From Paenibacillus rigui (lineage in GTDB: Bacteria; Bacillota; Bacilli; Paenibacillales; NBRC-103111): a stretch of 64,000 nt of DNA. Below the pieces are notes generated by a model that did not search any database, had not been told where the DNA came from, and was given only the letters and a program-made list of their open reading frames with translations. A program made the translations under genes and the position numbers. Location: NCBI RefSeq assembly GCF_002234615.1, contig NZ_NMQW01000034.1:1-64000 (forward strand), in the 5' to 3' direction. Positions 41,945 through 51,845 of the stretch are shown in pieces; the first letter of the stretch is position 1, and each line of letters begins with the position of its first letter.

Positions 41945-43567
41945 TTACTTGATTATATTCGTTGCCGGGCGCAAAATAGCCGTTCTTGTCGCGTCATCCC
42001 ACTGAACATCCATACCGATTTCTTCGGCAAAAAAACGTACCGGCACATAAGTACGGTCCTCCTTGACGTAAGGGGATACGTCCATTGTTTTGGAAAGGGG
42101 CTGCTTATTTTTCTCGAGCCTTTGAATCCCTGTCTTATCGATCGAAAGCTCAATGGTCACATCGCCTTTAGTCAGCTGAACGCTCCGGTCCTCTTCCCTG
42201 AAGCCAACCGTATAACCGAGAGCTTCCGTGATGGCTCGTACCGGTACCATCGTCCTGCCGTTCACTATTTCGGGCTGCGCATCGAACGCTATGACGTTTG
42301 ATCCTACCACGACCTTGATCCGGTCATCCTGAGGAAGGCTGGGAGGCAGTTGATAAGCATTCAGTTTGCGTACCTTGTTATTAAAGGCATCGGCCACATA
42401 CAAGCTGCCGTCCGTTGAAATCGCAACATCCATCGGCTTCAGGAACGCCGCTCCATACTCCACACCGTCCGTCTCACCGGTTTGTTGATGGCGATCCCCG
42501 GCCAAAGTGGTCACTTTCCCATCCAGCAGATACCGGATAGAATGATTCATGCTGTCCGCAATCACAAGCCCGCCTTCAGGCGTAAGCGCAATGCCCTGCG
42601 GGAAATTAAACTGCGCCTTCCCCGCATCGCCATCAGCGAAGCTCCCCGGGGCATACAAGTCTTGCTTGTTGTACAGTTGGCCTGCAGCAGCTTCGTTCGC
42701 ACCTGCAACCGTCGTGACTTTCCCAGTACTGAAATCCATATAACGAATGCGCTGATTCCCCGAGTCACTGACGTACAAGTTGCCTTTAGCATCCAGAACC
42801 AATCCCGCAGGTTCATTGAACTTGGCTTGAGCGATGTCACCATCCAAATAGTCTCCGGCATTTACAACCTGACCCGGGGTCACTTCAATCAGTCGGTCGG
42901 AGGGTGCGGTTAATGTTGAGGTGCTGCCGTCCGTACGAATACTTCGTATCACATGGTTCAGCGTATCCGCTACATAAACGGTTCCGTCTGCAGCAACCGC
43001 AACATCCTGCGGGTGATCGAAGGTTGCATCCGGGCCCTTGCCGTCTTTTCTCCCGATAAGACCATTGCCTGCAATAGTCGTTACGTTCCCCGCGGCATCT
43101 ATTTTACGAATCGCATGGTTGCCTGCATCCGCAACATACACGTTTCCACCAGCATCAGATGCCAAACCCATAGGCTCTTGGAATATAGAAAGCTCCGCCT
43201 TGCCGTCCAATCGTGTGCCGACGGGCTGTCCCTTGCTGTCTTTCCACGGGATTATGCCCGCAAAAGTGCCGACCTGATCCCCTTGAACGCTTCTGAGCAG
43301 ATGGTTTCTCGTGTCCGACACAAGCATCGTTCCGTCTTCTTTAATCAATAGCGCTGACGGGGCACGGAATGTGGCAATAGGCCTTGGGGCGTCGCTGCTG
43401 CCGTCATCCCCTAAGCCAGCGAAGGTGGTAACATCGACCATGAGCCCGCCATTGCTATTTTTAAGGCCATCCCTCGAGAGGGAGGCGGACGAAGCCCAAG
43501 CCTGCGTACCGCCCAATAAACTCATGGCAAGCACCGATGCGGCCACCATTTTTGCTGTTCTTTTCAT
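41945..43567 (-). CDS. secreted NHL-repeat protein with C-terminal stalk domain
   Basis: 540 residues. A signal peptide (KRTAKMVAASVLAMSLLGGT, cleavage near AWA) is followed by five or six NHL blades of the type GNVYVADAGNHAIRKIDAAG (about 60-400), forming a beta-propeller. The C-terminal 130 residues are a copper-amine-oxidase N-like 'stalk' domain (GRTMVPVRAITEALGYTV, DRTYVPVRFFAEEIGMDVQW). Exported and probably cell-wall associated; ligand unknown. AAAGGAG precedes the ATG at 43567. It is the last gene of the run cyclase, FecR protein, NHL protein. Confidence 0.9.
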   Translation of the reverse strand: MKRTAKMVAASVLAMSLLGGTQAWASSASLSRDGLKNSNGGLMVDVTTFAGLGDDGSSDAPRPIATFRAPSALLIKEDGTMLVSDTRNHLLRSVQGDQVGTFAGIIPWKDSKGQPVGTRLDGKAELSIFQEPMGLASDAGGNVYVADAGNHAIRKIDAAGNVTTIAGNGLIGRKDGKGPDATFDHPQDVAVAADGTVYVADTLNHVIRSIRTDGSTSTLTAPSDRLIEVTPGQVVNAGDYLDGDIAQAKFNEPAGLVLDAKGNLYVSDSGNQRIRYMDFSTGKVTTVAGANEAAAGQLYNKQDLYAPGSFADGDAGKAQFNFPQGIALTPEGGLVIADSMNHSIRYLLDGKVTTLAGDRHQQTGETDGVEYGAAFLKPMDVAISTDGSLYVADAFNNKVRKLNAYQLPPSLPQDDRIKVVVGSNVIAFDAQPEIVNGRTMVPVRAITEALGYTVGFREEDRSVQLTKGDVTIELSIDKTGIQRLEKNKQPLSKTMDVSPYVKEDRTYVPVRFFAEEIGMDVQWDDATRTAILRPATNIIK

Positions 43568-43602
43568 AAGCTTCTCCTTTAATTCCAATTAACTTCAGAC
43601 CA

Positions 43603-45696
43603 CTACGGGACCGGAACCGAAACAGGTGCATTCCCGGAATCGAACTCTACGATCACATTGCCTGCTTGATCCACGACCATATAAGAAACCAACTTGACAT
43701 CCAGATTCGTTGTATCCACGCTTGTCAGATGCAATGGGATTGAAATTAGCGGCTGTTCCCCATCAACCTCAAAATTACCCGGGGCAGGCTGAGAGCTCGT
43801 AGCGGCATAGATCAGCTCGGAGCTGGATGCTCCCTTGATTTGCTTCAAGATTTGCACACTATCAGGCTGCGAACCGAACACAGTGCTTGTATTGGTTGGC
43901 ACACTCCCGTCCCCATCGTAGCTAAGCCGGTTGTCGTACATAAGGTGAACCTCAACCGCATACAACGCTTTGGTGCCTTTAAAATTTTTCATCGTCAGGT
44001 TTGCGGTAACGGATTGATTTTGCTTGTCAACAGATGTTAAGAAAATCCCTGAGGTCGTGTCAACCGTGATAGCCGGAACCGATACCGCAGCACTCTGAAC
44101 GCCGTTCAATTCCGTTACAATCGTAAGCTTATCATAAACCGTTGTTCCTTCGGTGACTAACGAGGTAAGGGGAATATGCACCTCTTGATCCCCATTCCCG
44201 TCCGCTTGAGCAATAACAACACCGTTATTCAATACCTTTATGACGGTGCCGACAGGCGCCTTGACTACAAGAGCAGGTGCATTGCTCGTTACCGCAGAGG
44301 ATGGGCTGATCAAGGCAGGTGCACTGGGCCCGCTGCCGGTTGAACCGCCGCTTGAGCCTTTATGGCCGCTCCCTCCGGACGAGACCGGTGTAGTAACGAC
44401 ATCGCCTCCGTTATTTTTCTTTACCGCTTCCTCAAACCGCTTTCTTTCCTCAGGACTCAACTGTGACAAATATTGATCGGTAATAGCCTTCAACTGATCC
44501 GCTTGGGTTTGTTTATTGGCTTCTTGCAGTTTGCTTCGTTCATTCTCAATCTGTTTTAGCAGCAATCCAAGCTTATCCTGATTAGATTGAACTTGCTGAA
44601 GCTCCTTTACATACTTTAGCTGCTCTTTCTCGGCTTGTTCCTTGAGCTTCACGACCTCAGGATCCAAGCCGGCCTGTTTATCCAGAGAATCCAGCTTGTT
44701 CAAATCAATCTTTTTGAGCGGGAGCTCAATTTTTTTATTGGAATCGTCTATGATTTTCAAATCGGCCTTTTTCCGATCTACAGCTTCTTTAGCCAGCTGT
44801 GGAATAAAGGCATCGAAATTGGTGCCGACCTTGTTTAAATCATCTTTATTTTTAATCAGCAGAATCGACTGCGGATCCGGCTTTTGAATGCCTTTATTCA
44901 AATCATCCAGCAGTTTTTGCTTCAGCTGCGCATTCTCCTGCTGTGTTTCCAACGAATTTTGAATGATGGCTTGTATCACTTCAGGTGAGGCCTGATTGAC
45001 AAGGTCGTCTACGTTCACCATATCGACTTTCGTTTTCAAATCCGAGTGAACGTTACGGGTATCCAGCTGCAGCTGCTGCGAAGGGTAGACGGTGACGTAC
45101 CGGCTGGTTTGCCGGAATCCCTCTTCCCCAGCGTTAGTAGAAGTTATTGTCCTGGCACCTACCACGCCGGAACCGACAACCAGCTTCGTTTCCCCGGTTA
45201 CCGGATCTACGCCGGTATATAATAAAGTTCCCCGAACGCCCATGACCGCGGTAGGCGTTTCCACCTCGAACTCGTCCTCGGAGCCTACGAGGCTTTTGAC
45301 TTTGGTCCATGCGGAGCCTGCCCAAATTTTAAATTTGGACACTTTGCCGCCGCCTTGGTCAACCAAATCGGAGATCGATACCTCGGCATTCTCGCCAATG
45401 GTCATGTTATCATCATGATCCGCAATTTTTAACACGAGGGAGGAGGATTCTCCCGTATAAATCATATCTCCCTGGTTCAAGCTCATATCTTCATACGCGG
45501 TATACGTTTTGGAGCCGCCGGCCTTTTTCACACTGACGTCCCCATGAACCTCGACTACAATTGCCGCACGTGCCGCAGCCTGCGCAGGCAAGGCGCCTAT
45601 CCACGCTGAGAACACCAATAAAACAAGACAAGATGCGACAAAAGCTGATAAGGCCGATATCTTGTTTGCGGCTCTTCCCCTATACTTCTTTATCAC
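43603..45696 (-). CDS. secreted FecR-domain protein with coiled coil and cohesin-like end
   Basis: 697 residues. A signal segment (ALSAFVASCLVLLVFSAWIG, cleavage near AQA) precedes a FecR domain (VVEVHGDVSVKKAGGSKTYT, GDMIYTGESSSLVLKI, FEVETPTAVMGVRGTLL). Residues about 230-420 are a Lys/Asp/Gln-rich coiled coil. A Gly/Ser hinge (SSGGSGHKGSSGGSTGSG) follows, then an Ig-like piece and a C-terminal domain with a cohesin-like beta pattern (ALYAVEVHLMYDNRLSYDGD). It has no iron-sensing sigma factor partner, so the FecR domain here is a surface module. GTG at 45696 follows AGAGGAG. Probably cotranscribed with its neighbours. Confidence 0.88.
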   Translation of the reverse strand: MIKKYRGRAANKISALSAFVASCLVLLVFSAWIGALPAQAAARAAIVVEVHGDVSVKKAGGSKTYTAYEDMSLNQGDMIYTGESSSLVLKIADHDDNMTIGENAEVSISDLVDQGGGKVSKFKIWAGSAWTKVKSLVGSEDEFEVETPTAVMGVRGTLLYTGVDPVTGETKLVVGSGVVGARTITSTNAGEEGFRQTSRYVTVYPSQQLQLDTRNVHSDLKTKVDMVNVDDLVNQASPEVIQAIIQNSLETQQENAQLKQKLLDDLNKGIQKPDPQSILLIKNKDDLNKVGTNFDAFIPQLAKEAVDRKKADLKIIDDSNKKIELPLKKIDLNKLDSLDKQAGLDPEVVKLKEQAEKEQLKYVKELQQVQSNQDKLGLLLKQIENERSKLQEANKQTQADQLKAITDQYLSQLSPEERKRFEEAVKKNNGGDVVTTPVSSGGSGHKGSSGGSTGSGPSAPALISPSSAVTSNAPALVVKAPVGTVIKVLNNGVVIAQADGNGDQEVHIPLTSLVTEGTTVYDKLTIVTELNGVQSAAVSVPAITVDTTSGIFLTSVDKQNQSVTANLTMKNFKGTKALYAVEVHLMYDNRLSYDGDGSVPTNTSTVFGSQPDSVQILKQIKGASSSELIYAATSSQPAPGNFEVDGEQPLISIPLHLTSVDTTNLDVKLVSYMVVDQAGNVIVEFDSGNAPVSVPVP

Positions 45697-45842
45697 ATGA
45701 AAACTCCTCTCCAAACCTATCATCGTAAGTCATTAACCTATGAAATTCATCTCTATTAATTGTAATTTGGCAGGCAGGAAATGGCAATGCAAATATTGAC
45801 AGGATCCGAGCCGGATTCAGCCAATTCATCCGATTGCTAGTG

Positions 45843-47675
45843 CTACGAAACTTTGCCTTCCCCTGCTTTCGCAGCCGGTGCCTGGACCCAACCTGTCACC
45901 TCGAACAGCTTTAAGGGAACACTTTTCCCCTTCATCAGCTTTTCACCGACATAGTTATATTCAAAATAAGCCTTGGTCAGCTCATAAGTCGATTCGGAAA
46001 CCAGAATTTGATTCGGGCTCGTGTTGGACTCAATACGTGCAGCTGTATTGACATTGTCGCCGATAGCCGTGTAATCTACCCGCAAATACGAACCGATGTT
46101 GCCCACAACGACGTCTCCTGTATTAATACCGATCCCTACACTAATGGAAACGCCGTATTTCTCCATCACTTCCGCCCGGACCTTCTCCATGCCTTTCTGG
46201 ATTTCAAAAGCGGTCCTCACGGCGTAATAAGGATGATCCTTCACATCCAACGGAGCGTTGTACAGAATCATCGCGGCATCGCCAATGAATTTATCGATAG
46301 TCCCATGGTTATGCAGCGCCTTCTCCGTGATCAAGTCGAACATCATATTTAAAAAATCGACGACTTCCTCGGGCTTCAGCTTCTCTGAGAGCGGCGTGAA
46401 TCCCCGGACGTCCAGGAACAGCACCGTCAAATTTTTGCTGATGCCACCCAGCTTGATTTCTGAATCGCTCTTAGCGATCTCGTTTACAAGATCCGGTGAA
46501 ATGTAGCGTCCGAACTGCTTAGTGATATAGTTTTTTTGTTTGGTCTCAAAATAGGTTTTCATCGCGATATTGCCCAGATAGGAGATAAGTCCGCTCGCGA
46601 CCCCGCCCACGGTTTCGATGTAAATATCGTTGTAAGCAAACGTCATATATTGCACGACAAGCAAAATCACCGACATGCCGAATACAAGTACAATACCCGT
46701 GATCGCCTTCAAGCGCCAGGTCAAGAAACCGAACAAGGCGATCATAAATGCCGACAGAGCGATAGTCACTGCGCCGCCCGCAGGGGAAATCAGCCTCTGA
46801 TTTAATATTTGATTCAAAATATTCGCGTGGGCATACACCAGATGCATATGCTTTTCGACCGGCGTGATGCCTTCGTCGGACCCCGGTGCCGTATACCCGA
46901 CAAGCACGATACGGTCCTTGAACGTTTGGGGAGGAATGGAGCCGTTTAATACTCTGGCAAAAGATATCGTTTCGAAGTTATACTCGAGCGCATCCCATTT
47001 AATCAGCATCTCCGATTTGGGGCGATTTTGCAGCAGAGGCAAGTTTACATATTTGGTAACGTCCGCCCCCGCCAATTGAGCCATAGCAAGACCCATGGAT
47101 GGAAAGATTCCCTCCGGCGTCTTGATCTGCAGCCAATTCGAACGGATGATTCCATCGGTATCATAGGTCGCGTTTATATGGGCTTTGTTACTATACGGTT
47201 TGAACAAGGAAATCGGCTGCTCCACCTCATCGGCTGAAATGAGCTCGCCTTCTTTCACTTTCGTGGAACGGTCAAAGTCGCTTCCCAGCTTCGCGTGAGA
47301 AGGCAGCACAATATTTTTATGCTTGGCAAGCTCTTCCGACAACAGCTTATCGCTCTCGGGATTGGCGCTGGCTGTATAGAGCTCAATATCGAAACCGATC
47401 ACTTTGGCTCCGGCTTTTTCCAGCTGGCTGATCAGCTGCGCATATACTTTGCGGTCCCATGGATAAGGACCTACCGACTTGATCGATTCCGTGTCGATAC
47501 CGATTACCACAATATCCTCATTCGGCTGCCCGGTCATCGACTGTTTCATATTGAAATCATAGGTTCGGTCCGATAAGACCTTCCAAACACCAAACAGTAA
47601 AAAAATAAAGCATATCAGGACAACGCATGCATTCCCGATCAAAATGACGGCAGATTTACGTACACCCTTTTTCAT
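45843..47675 (-). CDS. CHASE2-domain class III adenylate cyclase
   Basis: 610 residues. One transmembrane helix (about 9-33) is followed by an extracytoplasmic CHASE2 sensor (about 35-290, with YPWDRKVYAQLISQLEKAGA and RIVLVGYTAPGSDEG), three helices (about 300-375), and a cyclase domain (about 415-590). Metal aspartates are D422 (LFLDVRGFT) and D466 (FIGDAAM). The purine-specifying pair appears to be K462 and T536, the class IIIb Lys/Thr form, and the transition-state pair is N543/R547. It would make cAMP in response to an external signal. It leads the FecR and NHL genes. Confidence 0.93.
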   Translation of the reverse strand: MKKGVRKSAVILIGNACVVLICFIFLLFGVWKVLSDRTYDFNMKQSMTGQPNEDIVVIGIDTESIKSVGPYPWDRKVYAQLISQLEKAGAKVIGFDIELYTASANPESDKLLSEELAKHKNIVLPSHAKLGSDFDRSTKVKEGELISADEVEQPISLFKPYSNKAHINATYDTDGIIRSNWLQIKTPEGIFPSMGLAMAQLAGADVTKYVNLPLLQNRPKSEMLIKWDALEYNFETISFARVLNGSIPPQTFKDRIVLVGYTAPGSDEGITPVEKHMHLVYAHANILNQILNQRLISPAGGAVTIALSAFMIALFGFLTWRLKAITGIVLVFGMSVILLVVQYMTFAYNDIYIETVGGVASGLISYLGNIAMKTYFETKQKNYITKQFGRYISPDLVNEIAKSDSEIKLGGISKNLTVLFLDVRGFTPLSEKLKPEEVVDFLNMMFDLITEKALHNHGTIDKFIGDAAMILYNAPLDVKDHPYYAVRTAFEIQKGMEKVRAEVMEKYGVSISVGIGINTGDVVVGNIGSYLRVDYTAIGDNVNTAARIESNTSPNQILVSESTYELTKAYFEYNYVGEKLMKGKSVPLKLFEVTGWVQAPAAKAGEGKVS

Positions 47676-47761
47676 AAATGCCCCCCGTTTACTTGGTTTT
47701 CGTTAACTATATTAACATAATTTTCTCCGGAAAATATCAAGTTTCTGTCAAGACACAAAGA

Positions 47762-47815
47762 AAAAAGCCCTCTCCTTAGGCCAGAAGACCTAAAAGAAGA
47801 AGGCTTTTTATTTTA
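47762..47815. terminator. bidirectional terminator
   Basis: A long imperfect stem, AAAAAGCCCTCTCCTTAGG against CCTAAAAGAAGAAGGCTTTTT, with T-runs. It sits 9 bp after the ferredoxin stop codon. Confidence 0.85.
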
Positions 47816-47823
47816 ACCTATGA

Positions 47824-48117
<294 letters not shown>

Positions 48118-48630
48118 TCAAATAAAAAGTCGATAACGTTCTTGAATCAGTCCTGCAAGAGAATTGATATCATCCGGCTCAAAACAAGGAATTTCCAACG
48201 CTTCAGCATATTCCCATAGTTCTACTGGAGCTACCGCTGCAATCGGAGGCTTGTAAAGCTGATTCAGCAGACTCGCTTGATCGGCATGCCGAAATATCGC
48301 AATTTGATCGTGAGCCCCGCCCTTAAACCCTTCGACAAGAACGAGATCCAGCTCTTGAAGCGGCAGCTGTGAAAGCATTTGCTCCCATTCAAGCAAAGCT
48401 TGTCTTCTGTAGACCCGATAAGCATCCGGTGACACGACCATCGCCGCATCCGCACCGGCTTCAATGAACAGTGTGGAGTCGGCTCCCTCGACTTCTTTAT
48501 AATGCCCATGCCCATCATGTTTAATTACCCCAGTCCGGAGCCCTTTCCCGACAAAATGCCGCACCAGCTTCGTAACGAGGGTCGTTTTTCCGCTGTTGGA
48601 ATACCCCGCCAATCCAATAACCACAGCCAT
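48118..48630 (-). CDS. mobB: molybdopterin-guanine dinucleotide biosynthesis protein B
   Basis: 170 residues: Walker A GLAGYSNSGKTTLVTKLV, GVIKHDGHGHYKEVEGADST, and LVLVEGFKGGAHDQIAIFR. This is the GTP-binding helper in forming MGD cofactor. No mobA, moeA or molybdoenzyme gene is nearby. It lies 9 bp after polymerase IV on the same strand, likely an accidental operon. Confidence 0.92.
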   Translation of the reverse strand: MAVVIGLAGYSNSGKTTLVTKLVRHFVGKGLRTGVIKHDGHGHYKEVEGADSTLFIEAGADAAMVVSPDAYRVYRRQALLEWEQMLSQLPLQELDLVLVEGFKGGAHDQIAIFRHADQASLLNQLYKPPIAAVAPVELWEYAEALEIPCFEPDDINSLAGLIQERYRLFI

Positions 48631-48639
48631 ATCTTAGCC

Positions 48640-49947
48640 TCACTCCTCCTCCAGACGCTGCTCCTTCATATGATCCATTTGAAGCGAAGTGCCCCTTACC
48701 TTATGATTGCGGATCAAGGAGGACGGATCGTCACCAAGCATCCCTGCGGTCAATACCGCGTTCTCACCGAATTTATCCCGCAAGGCATCAAGCGCTTTGT
48801 TGAGCTTCTCCTTCGCAGGCTGCTTCTGGTAATCGAACAAATCCAGCTGAACAGCCGTTTCCTGCTTGCTTGACAAGCTTTGAAGGGTAATGCCGAGCAA
48901 TCGTACAGGCTTCCCTTCATTCCAGTGATCATCGAACAGCTTGCATGCCATATGGTAAATATCTTCCATATTCTCCGTCGGGGCATTCAGCTTGGCCGCT
49001 CTGGTTATCGTCTTCATATCCGGGTCCCGAATTGTAATTTGCACGGTATGCGTCATCAGCTTCTGACGCCGCAAACGTCTTCCTACCTGATCGGCCACAT
49101 TCAGAAAGACCCGAAAAATATCGCTGCGCTCCGTCAAATTCGATGGCAAGGTTGTCGTATGCCCAATCGACTTGCTTTGCTCCTGCTCCGGATCCACTTC
49201 ACTGTCATCCTCGCCATTGGCAGAGCGCTTCAGCACGGCCCCCATTACACCGAAGTGCTCCTTAAGCAGCGTGTCGCTCGCCTTCGCCAGCTGACCCAAT
49301 GTATGAATGTTCAATCGCTTGAGCTTTTCTGCGGTTTTCCCGCCTATGCCATATAGATAAGCGCAGGGCTTATCCCACAGCACATGAGGGACATCCCGCT
49401 TGCGCAGCACGGATATACCGTTCGGCTTTTTCATATCGGAGGCCATTTTGGCCAGCAGCTTGTTCGGTGCGATGCCGATGGAGCATGGAAGCTGCAGCAC
49501 GGTGCGAATTTGATGCTGAATCTGCTGCGTAATGTCCAGCGGCGTCCCGAATTGCTTCGAGCCTGTAATGTCCACATAGCACTCATCGATAGACATCGCC
49601 TGCACCAATGGAGAGTAGCTGTAGGCAATCTTCATAAAACGTCGTGAAAATTGACGGTACAGCTCAAAATTCGGGCGAATCAGCAGCAGCTCGGGACAAA
49701 TCTTCAGCGCTTGGCTGACAAGCATTCCCGTCTTGATGCCCAAGGCCCGGGCCGGGTAGGAGCAGGTTACAATAATCCCTTTCCGCAGTTCAACGCTGCC
49801 GGCTACGGCGGTCGGTTTGCCTTTGTACGTCTGCGGCTCCACCGCCTCATGGACAGAACAATAAAAGGCATTCATATCAATATGAAGAATCACCCGCCCG
49901 TTGACCGGGTAGGCCTTTAATGTTTGATCATTGTGCATCATAAGCAC
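48640..49947 (-). CDS. dinB: DNA polymerase IV (Y family)
   Basis: 435 residues. Catalytic acidic residues are in HIDMNAFYCSVHEAVEP and SIDECYVDITGSK. A helix-hairpin-helix thumb (LYGIGGKTAEKLKRLNIHTL), the little-finger domain, and a beta-clamp box QLDLF follow. The tail of about 50 residues after the clamp box is longer than usual. It performs error-prone translesion synthesis. GTG at 49947 follows GGAG; two ATG codons just after are alternatives. No LexA box was identified upstream. Confidence 0.95.
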   Translation of the reverse strand: MLMMHNDQTLKAYPVNGRVILHIDMNAFYCSVHEAVEPQTYKGKPTAVAGSVELRKGIIVTCSYPARALGIKTGMLVSQALKICPELLLIRPNFELYRQFSRRFMKIAYSYSPLVQAMSIDECYVDITGSKQFGTPLDITQQIQHQIRTVLQLPCSIGIAPNKLLAKMASDMKKPNGISVLRKRDVPHVLWDKPCAYLYGIGGKTAEKLKRLNIHTLGQLAKASDTLLKEHFGVMGAVLKRSANGEDDSEVDPEQEQSKSIGHTTTLPSNLTERSDIFRVFLNVADQVGRRLRRQKLMTHTVQITIRDPDMKTITRAAKLNAPTENMEDIYHMACKLFDDHWNEGKPVRLLGITLQSLSSKQETAVQLDLFDYQKQPAKEKLNKALDALRDKFGENAVLTAGMLGDDPSSLIRNHKVRGTSLQMDHMKEQRLEEE

Positions 49948-50144
49948 GAACCGTTATCTCCATACGGCCCTCCGCAACTGTAGTTCTTCATCGAATCACT
50001 TCTTTTTCCAGCATACAATCCTCCTCCCGGAGGGTCAAGCCAAACGCCCGTCTAATTTGTTAAAGACGTATCTTTCTAAGGAAACATTGTGATATAATAT
50101 TTAATTATATTTTACGCAAGCTTGTATGATTTAGGAGGATATCC

Positions 50145-51764
50145 ATGGCGACTAACGTGAAAATTTTCGATACGACTTTAAGAGATGGAACCCAAGGCGA
50201 AGGCATCAGCTTATCAGTAGAGGATAAAATGAAAATCGCCCGAAAGCTGGATTCCCTCGGAGTTCACTATATTGAGGGCGGCTGGCCCGGCAGTAACAAT
50301 AAGGATATTGAATTTTTCACCCGGGTGTCTGAGCTTCAACTGAAGAATGCCAAGGTTACCGCTTTCGGAAGTACGCGCAGAAAGGATACACTGCCCGAGA
50401 ATGATATGAATTTGAATCGCATTCTGGAGGTTGGCGTGCCTGTCGCTACGATCTTCGGCAAATCGTGGGACTTCCATGTTTTCCAAGCCATCCAAACAAC
50501 ACTGGAAGAAAACCTGGCTATGATCTATGACTCCGTCCGTTATTTGAAAAGTAAAGGGCTTGAGGTTATTTATGACGCAGAGCACTTCTTTGACGGTTTC
50601 AAAAACAACCGGGACTATGCGCTGCAAACCATTAAAAAGGCCGAGGAAGCCGGCGCGGACTGGATCGTCCTTTGCGATACGAACGGCGGCTCCCTCCCGC
50701 ATGAGATTACCGAAATTGTGACGGTAGTTAAGCAAACCGTTGCTGCGCCTATCGGGATCCATGCCCACAACGACTGCGAGCTCGGAGTTGCGAACAGTCT
50801 GGCTGCCGTAGCGGCAGGAGCCACTCAAGTGCAAGGAACGATTAACGGCTATGGCGAGCGCTGCGGCAATGGCAATCTGTGCTCGATCATTCCGAACCTT
50901 CAGCTAAAAATGAATTACAGCTGTATTAGCGCGGAGCAATTGCAAAGCTTGGCAAGCGTTGCCCGCTACGTCAGTGAAATTGCGAATATGCATATGCCGA
51001 TGAATCAGCCTTATGTCGGGTCCGCCGCATTCGCGCATAAAGGCGGAATCCACGTATCTGCCATCCTGCGCAACTCCAGTACGTACGAGCATATCACCCC
51101 TGAGCTGGTCGGCAACAAGCAGCGCGTACTCGTATCTGAGCTCGCGGGTCAGAGCAATCTGGTGTTCAAAGCGCAGGAGCTCGGACTTGATTTCGATAAT
51201 GATAACCAGCAAACGAAGCAGTTGATCGAGCAAATCAAGGAAATGGAGCATCAAGGCTATCAATTTGAAGGAGCCGATGCTTCGCTGGAGCTGCTGATCC
51301 GCAACGCTTACGGTAAGCTGGAGGAAGCGTTCAAAGTCGAATCGTTTAAAATCCTGATGTTCAAGAACGAGAACCAGCCTGTAGTCACGGAAGCAATCGT
51401 GAAGCTGAATGTGCAAGGTGAGACGGTGTACAATGCTGCAGAAGGCAACGGACCTGTTAATGCCTTGGATAACGCACTGCGCAAATGCTTGCAGCAGCAT
51501 TACCCTGCTCTGCAAAACATCCATTTGAGCGACTACAAGGTTCGCGTATTGGATGAGAAGGATACGACCGCTGCCAAAGTACGCGTACTTATCGAGTCCA
51601 CGGACTTTAACAACTCATGGAGTACCGTCGGCGTTTCCGACAATGTCATCGAAGCAAGCTGGGACGCATTAATTGACAGTATTCGCTATGCGCTGCTGGG
51701 CAAGCCTAAGGTCGAGCTGCATGTCGAAGAGCAGAGAGAGCGTTTGGGCTTGGTAAATCATTAA
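50145..51764 (+). CDS. cimA: (R)-citramalate synthase
   Basis: Condenses pyruvate and acetyl-CoA to citramalate, opening a threonine-independent route to isoleucine. The 539-residue protein begins VKIFDTTLRDGTQGEGISLS, has GTRRK-type arginine motif FGSTRRKDT, metal histidines in IGIHAHNDCELGVANSL, GYGERCGNGNL, and a LeuA-type C-terminal regulatory domain. The Ile-pathway assignment over 2-isopropylmalate synthase rests on overall resemblance to CimA/LeuA3. AGGAGGAT precedes the ATG. Monocistronic. Confidence 0.93.
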   Translation: MATNVKIFDTTLRDGTQGEGISLSVEDKMKIARKLDSLGVHYIEGGWPGSNNKDIEFFTRVSELQLKNAKVTAFGSTRRKDTLPENDMNLNRILEVGVPVATIFGKSWDFHVFQAIQTTLEENLAMIYDSVRYLKSKGLEVIYDAEHFFDGFKNNRDYALQTIKKAEEAGADWIVLCDTNGGSLPHEITEIVTVVKQTVAAPIGIHAHNDCELGVANSLAAVAAGATQVQGTINGYGERCGNGNLCSIIPNLQLKMNYSCISAEQLQSLASVARYVSEIANMHMPMNQPYVGSAAFAHKGGIHVSAILRNSSTYEHITPELVGNKQRVLVSELAGQSNLVFKAQELGLDFDNDNQQTKQLIEQIKEMEHQGYQFEGADASLELLIRNAYGKLEEAFKVESFKILMFKNENQPVVTEAIVKLNVQGETVYNAAEGNGPVNALDNALRKCLQQHYPALQNIHLSDYKVRVLDEKDTTAAKVRVLIESTDFNNSWSTVGVSDNVIEASWDALIDSIRYALLGKPKVELHVEEQRERLGLVNH

Positions 51765-51799
51765 TTTCTAAGTTACGATTAGATATATCCTTTAAAAGC

Positions 51800-51845
51800 A
51801 AAAACAAGGAGCAGTATGTTGAATACGGCGCTCCTTGTTTTTATT
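51800..51845. terminator. bidirectional terminator between cimA and the TlpA-like gene
   Basis: AAAAACAAGGAGC pairs with GCTCCTTGTTTTT, with T-runs on both strands. Confidence 0.92.

Noticed and set aside
50904-51524. minus-strand open frame inside cimA
   Set aside because: Antisense to cimA without a ribosome-binding site or domain.
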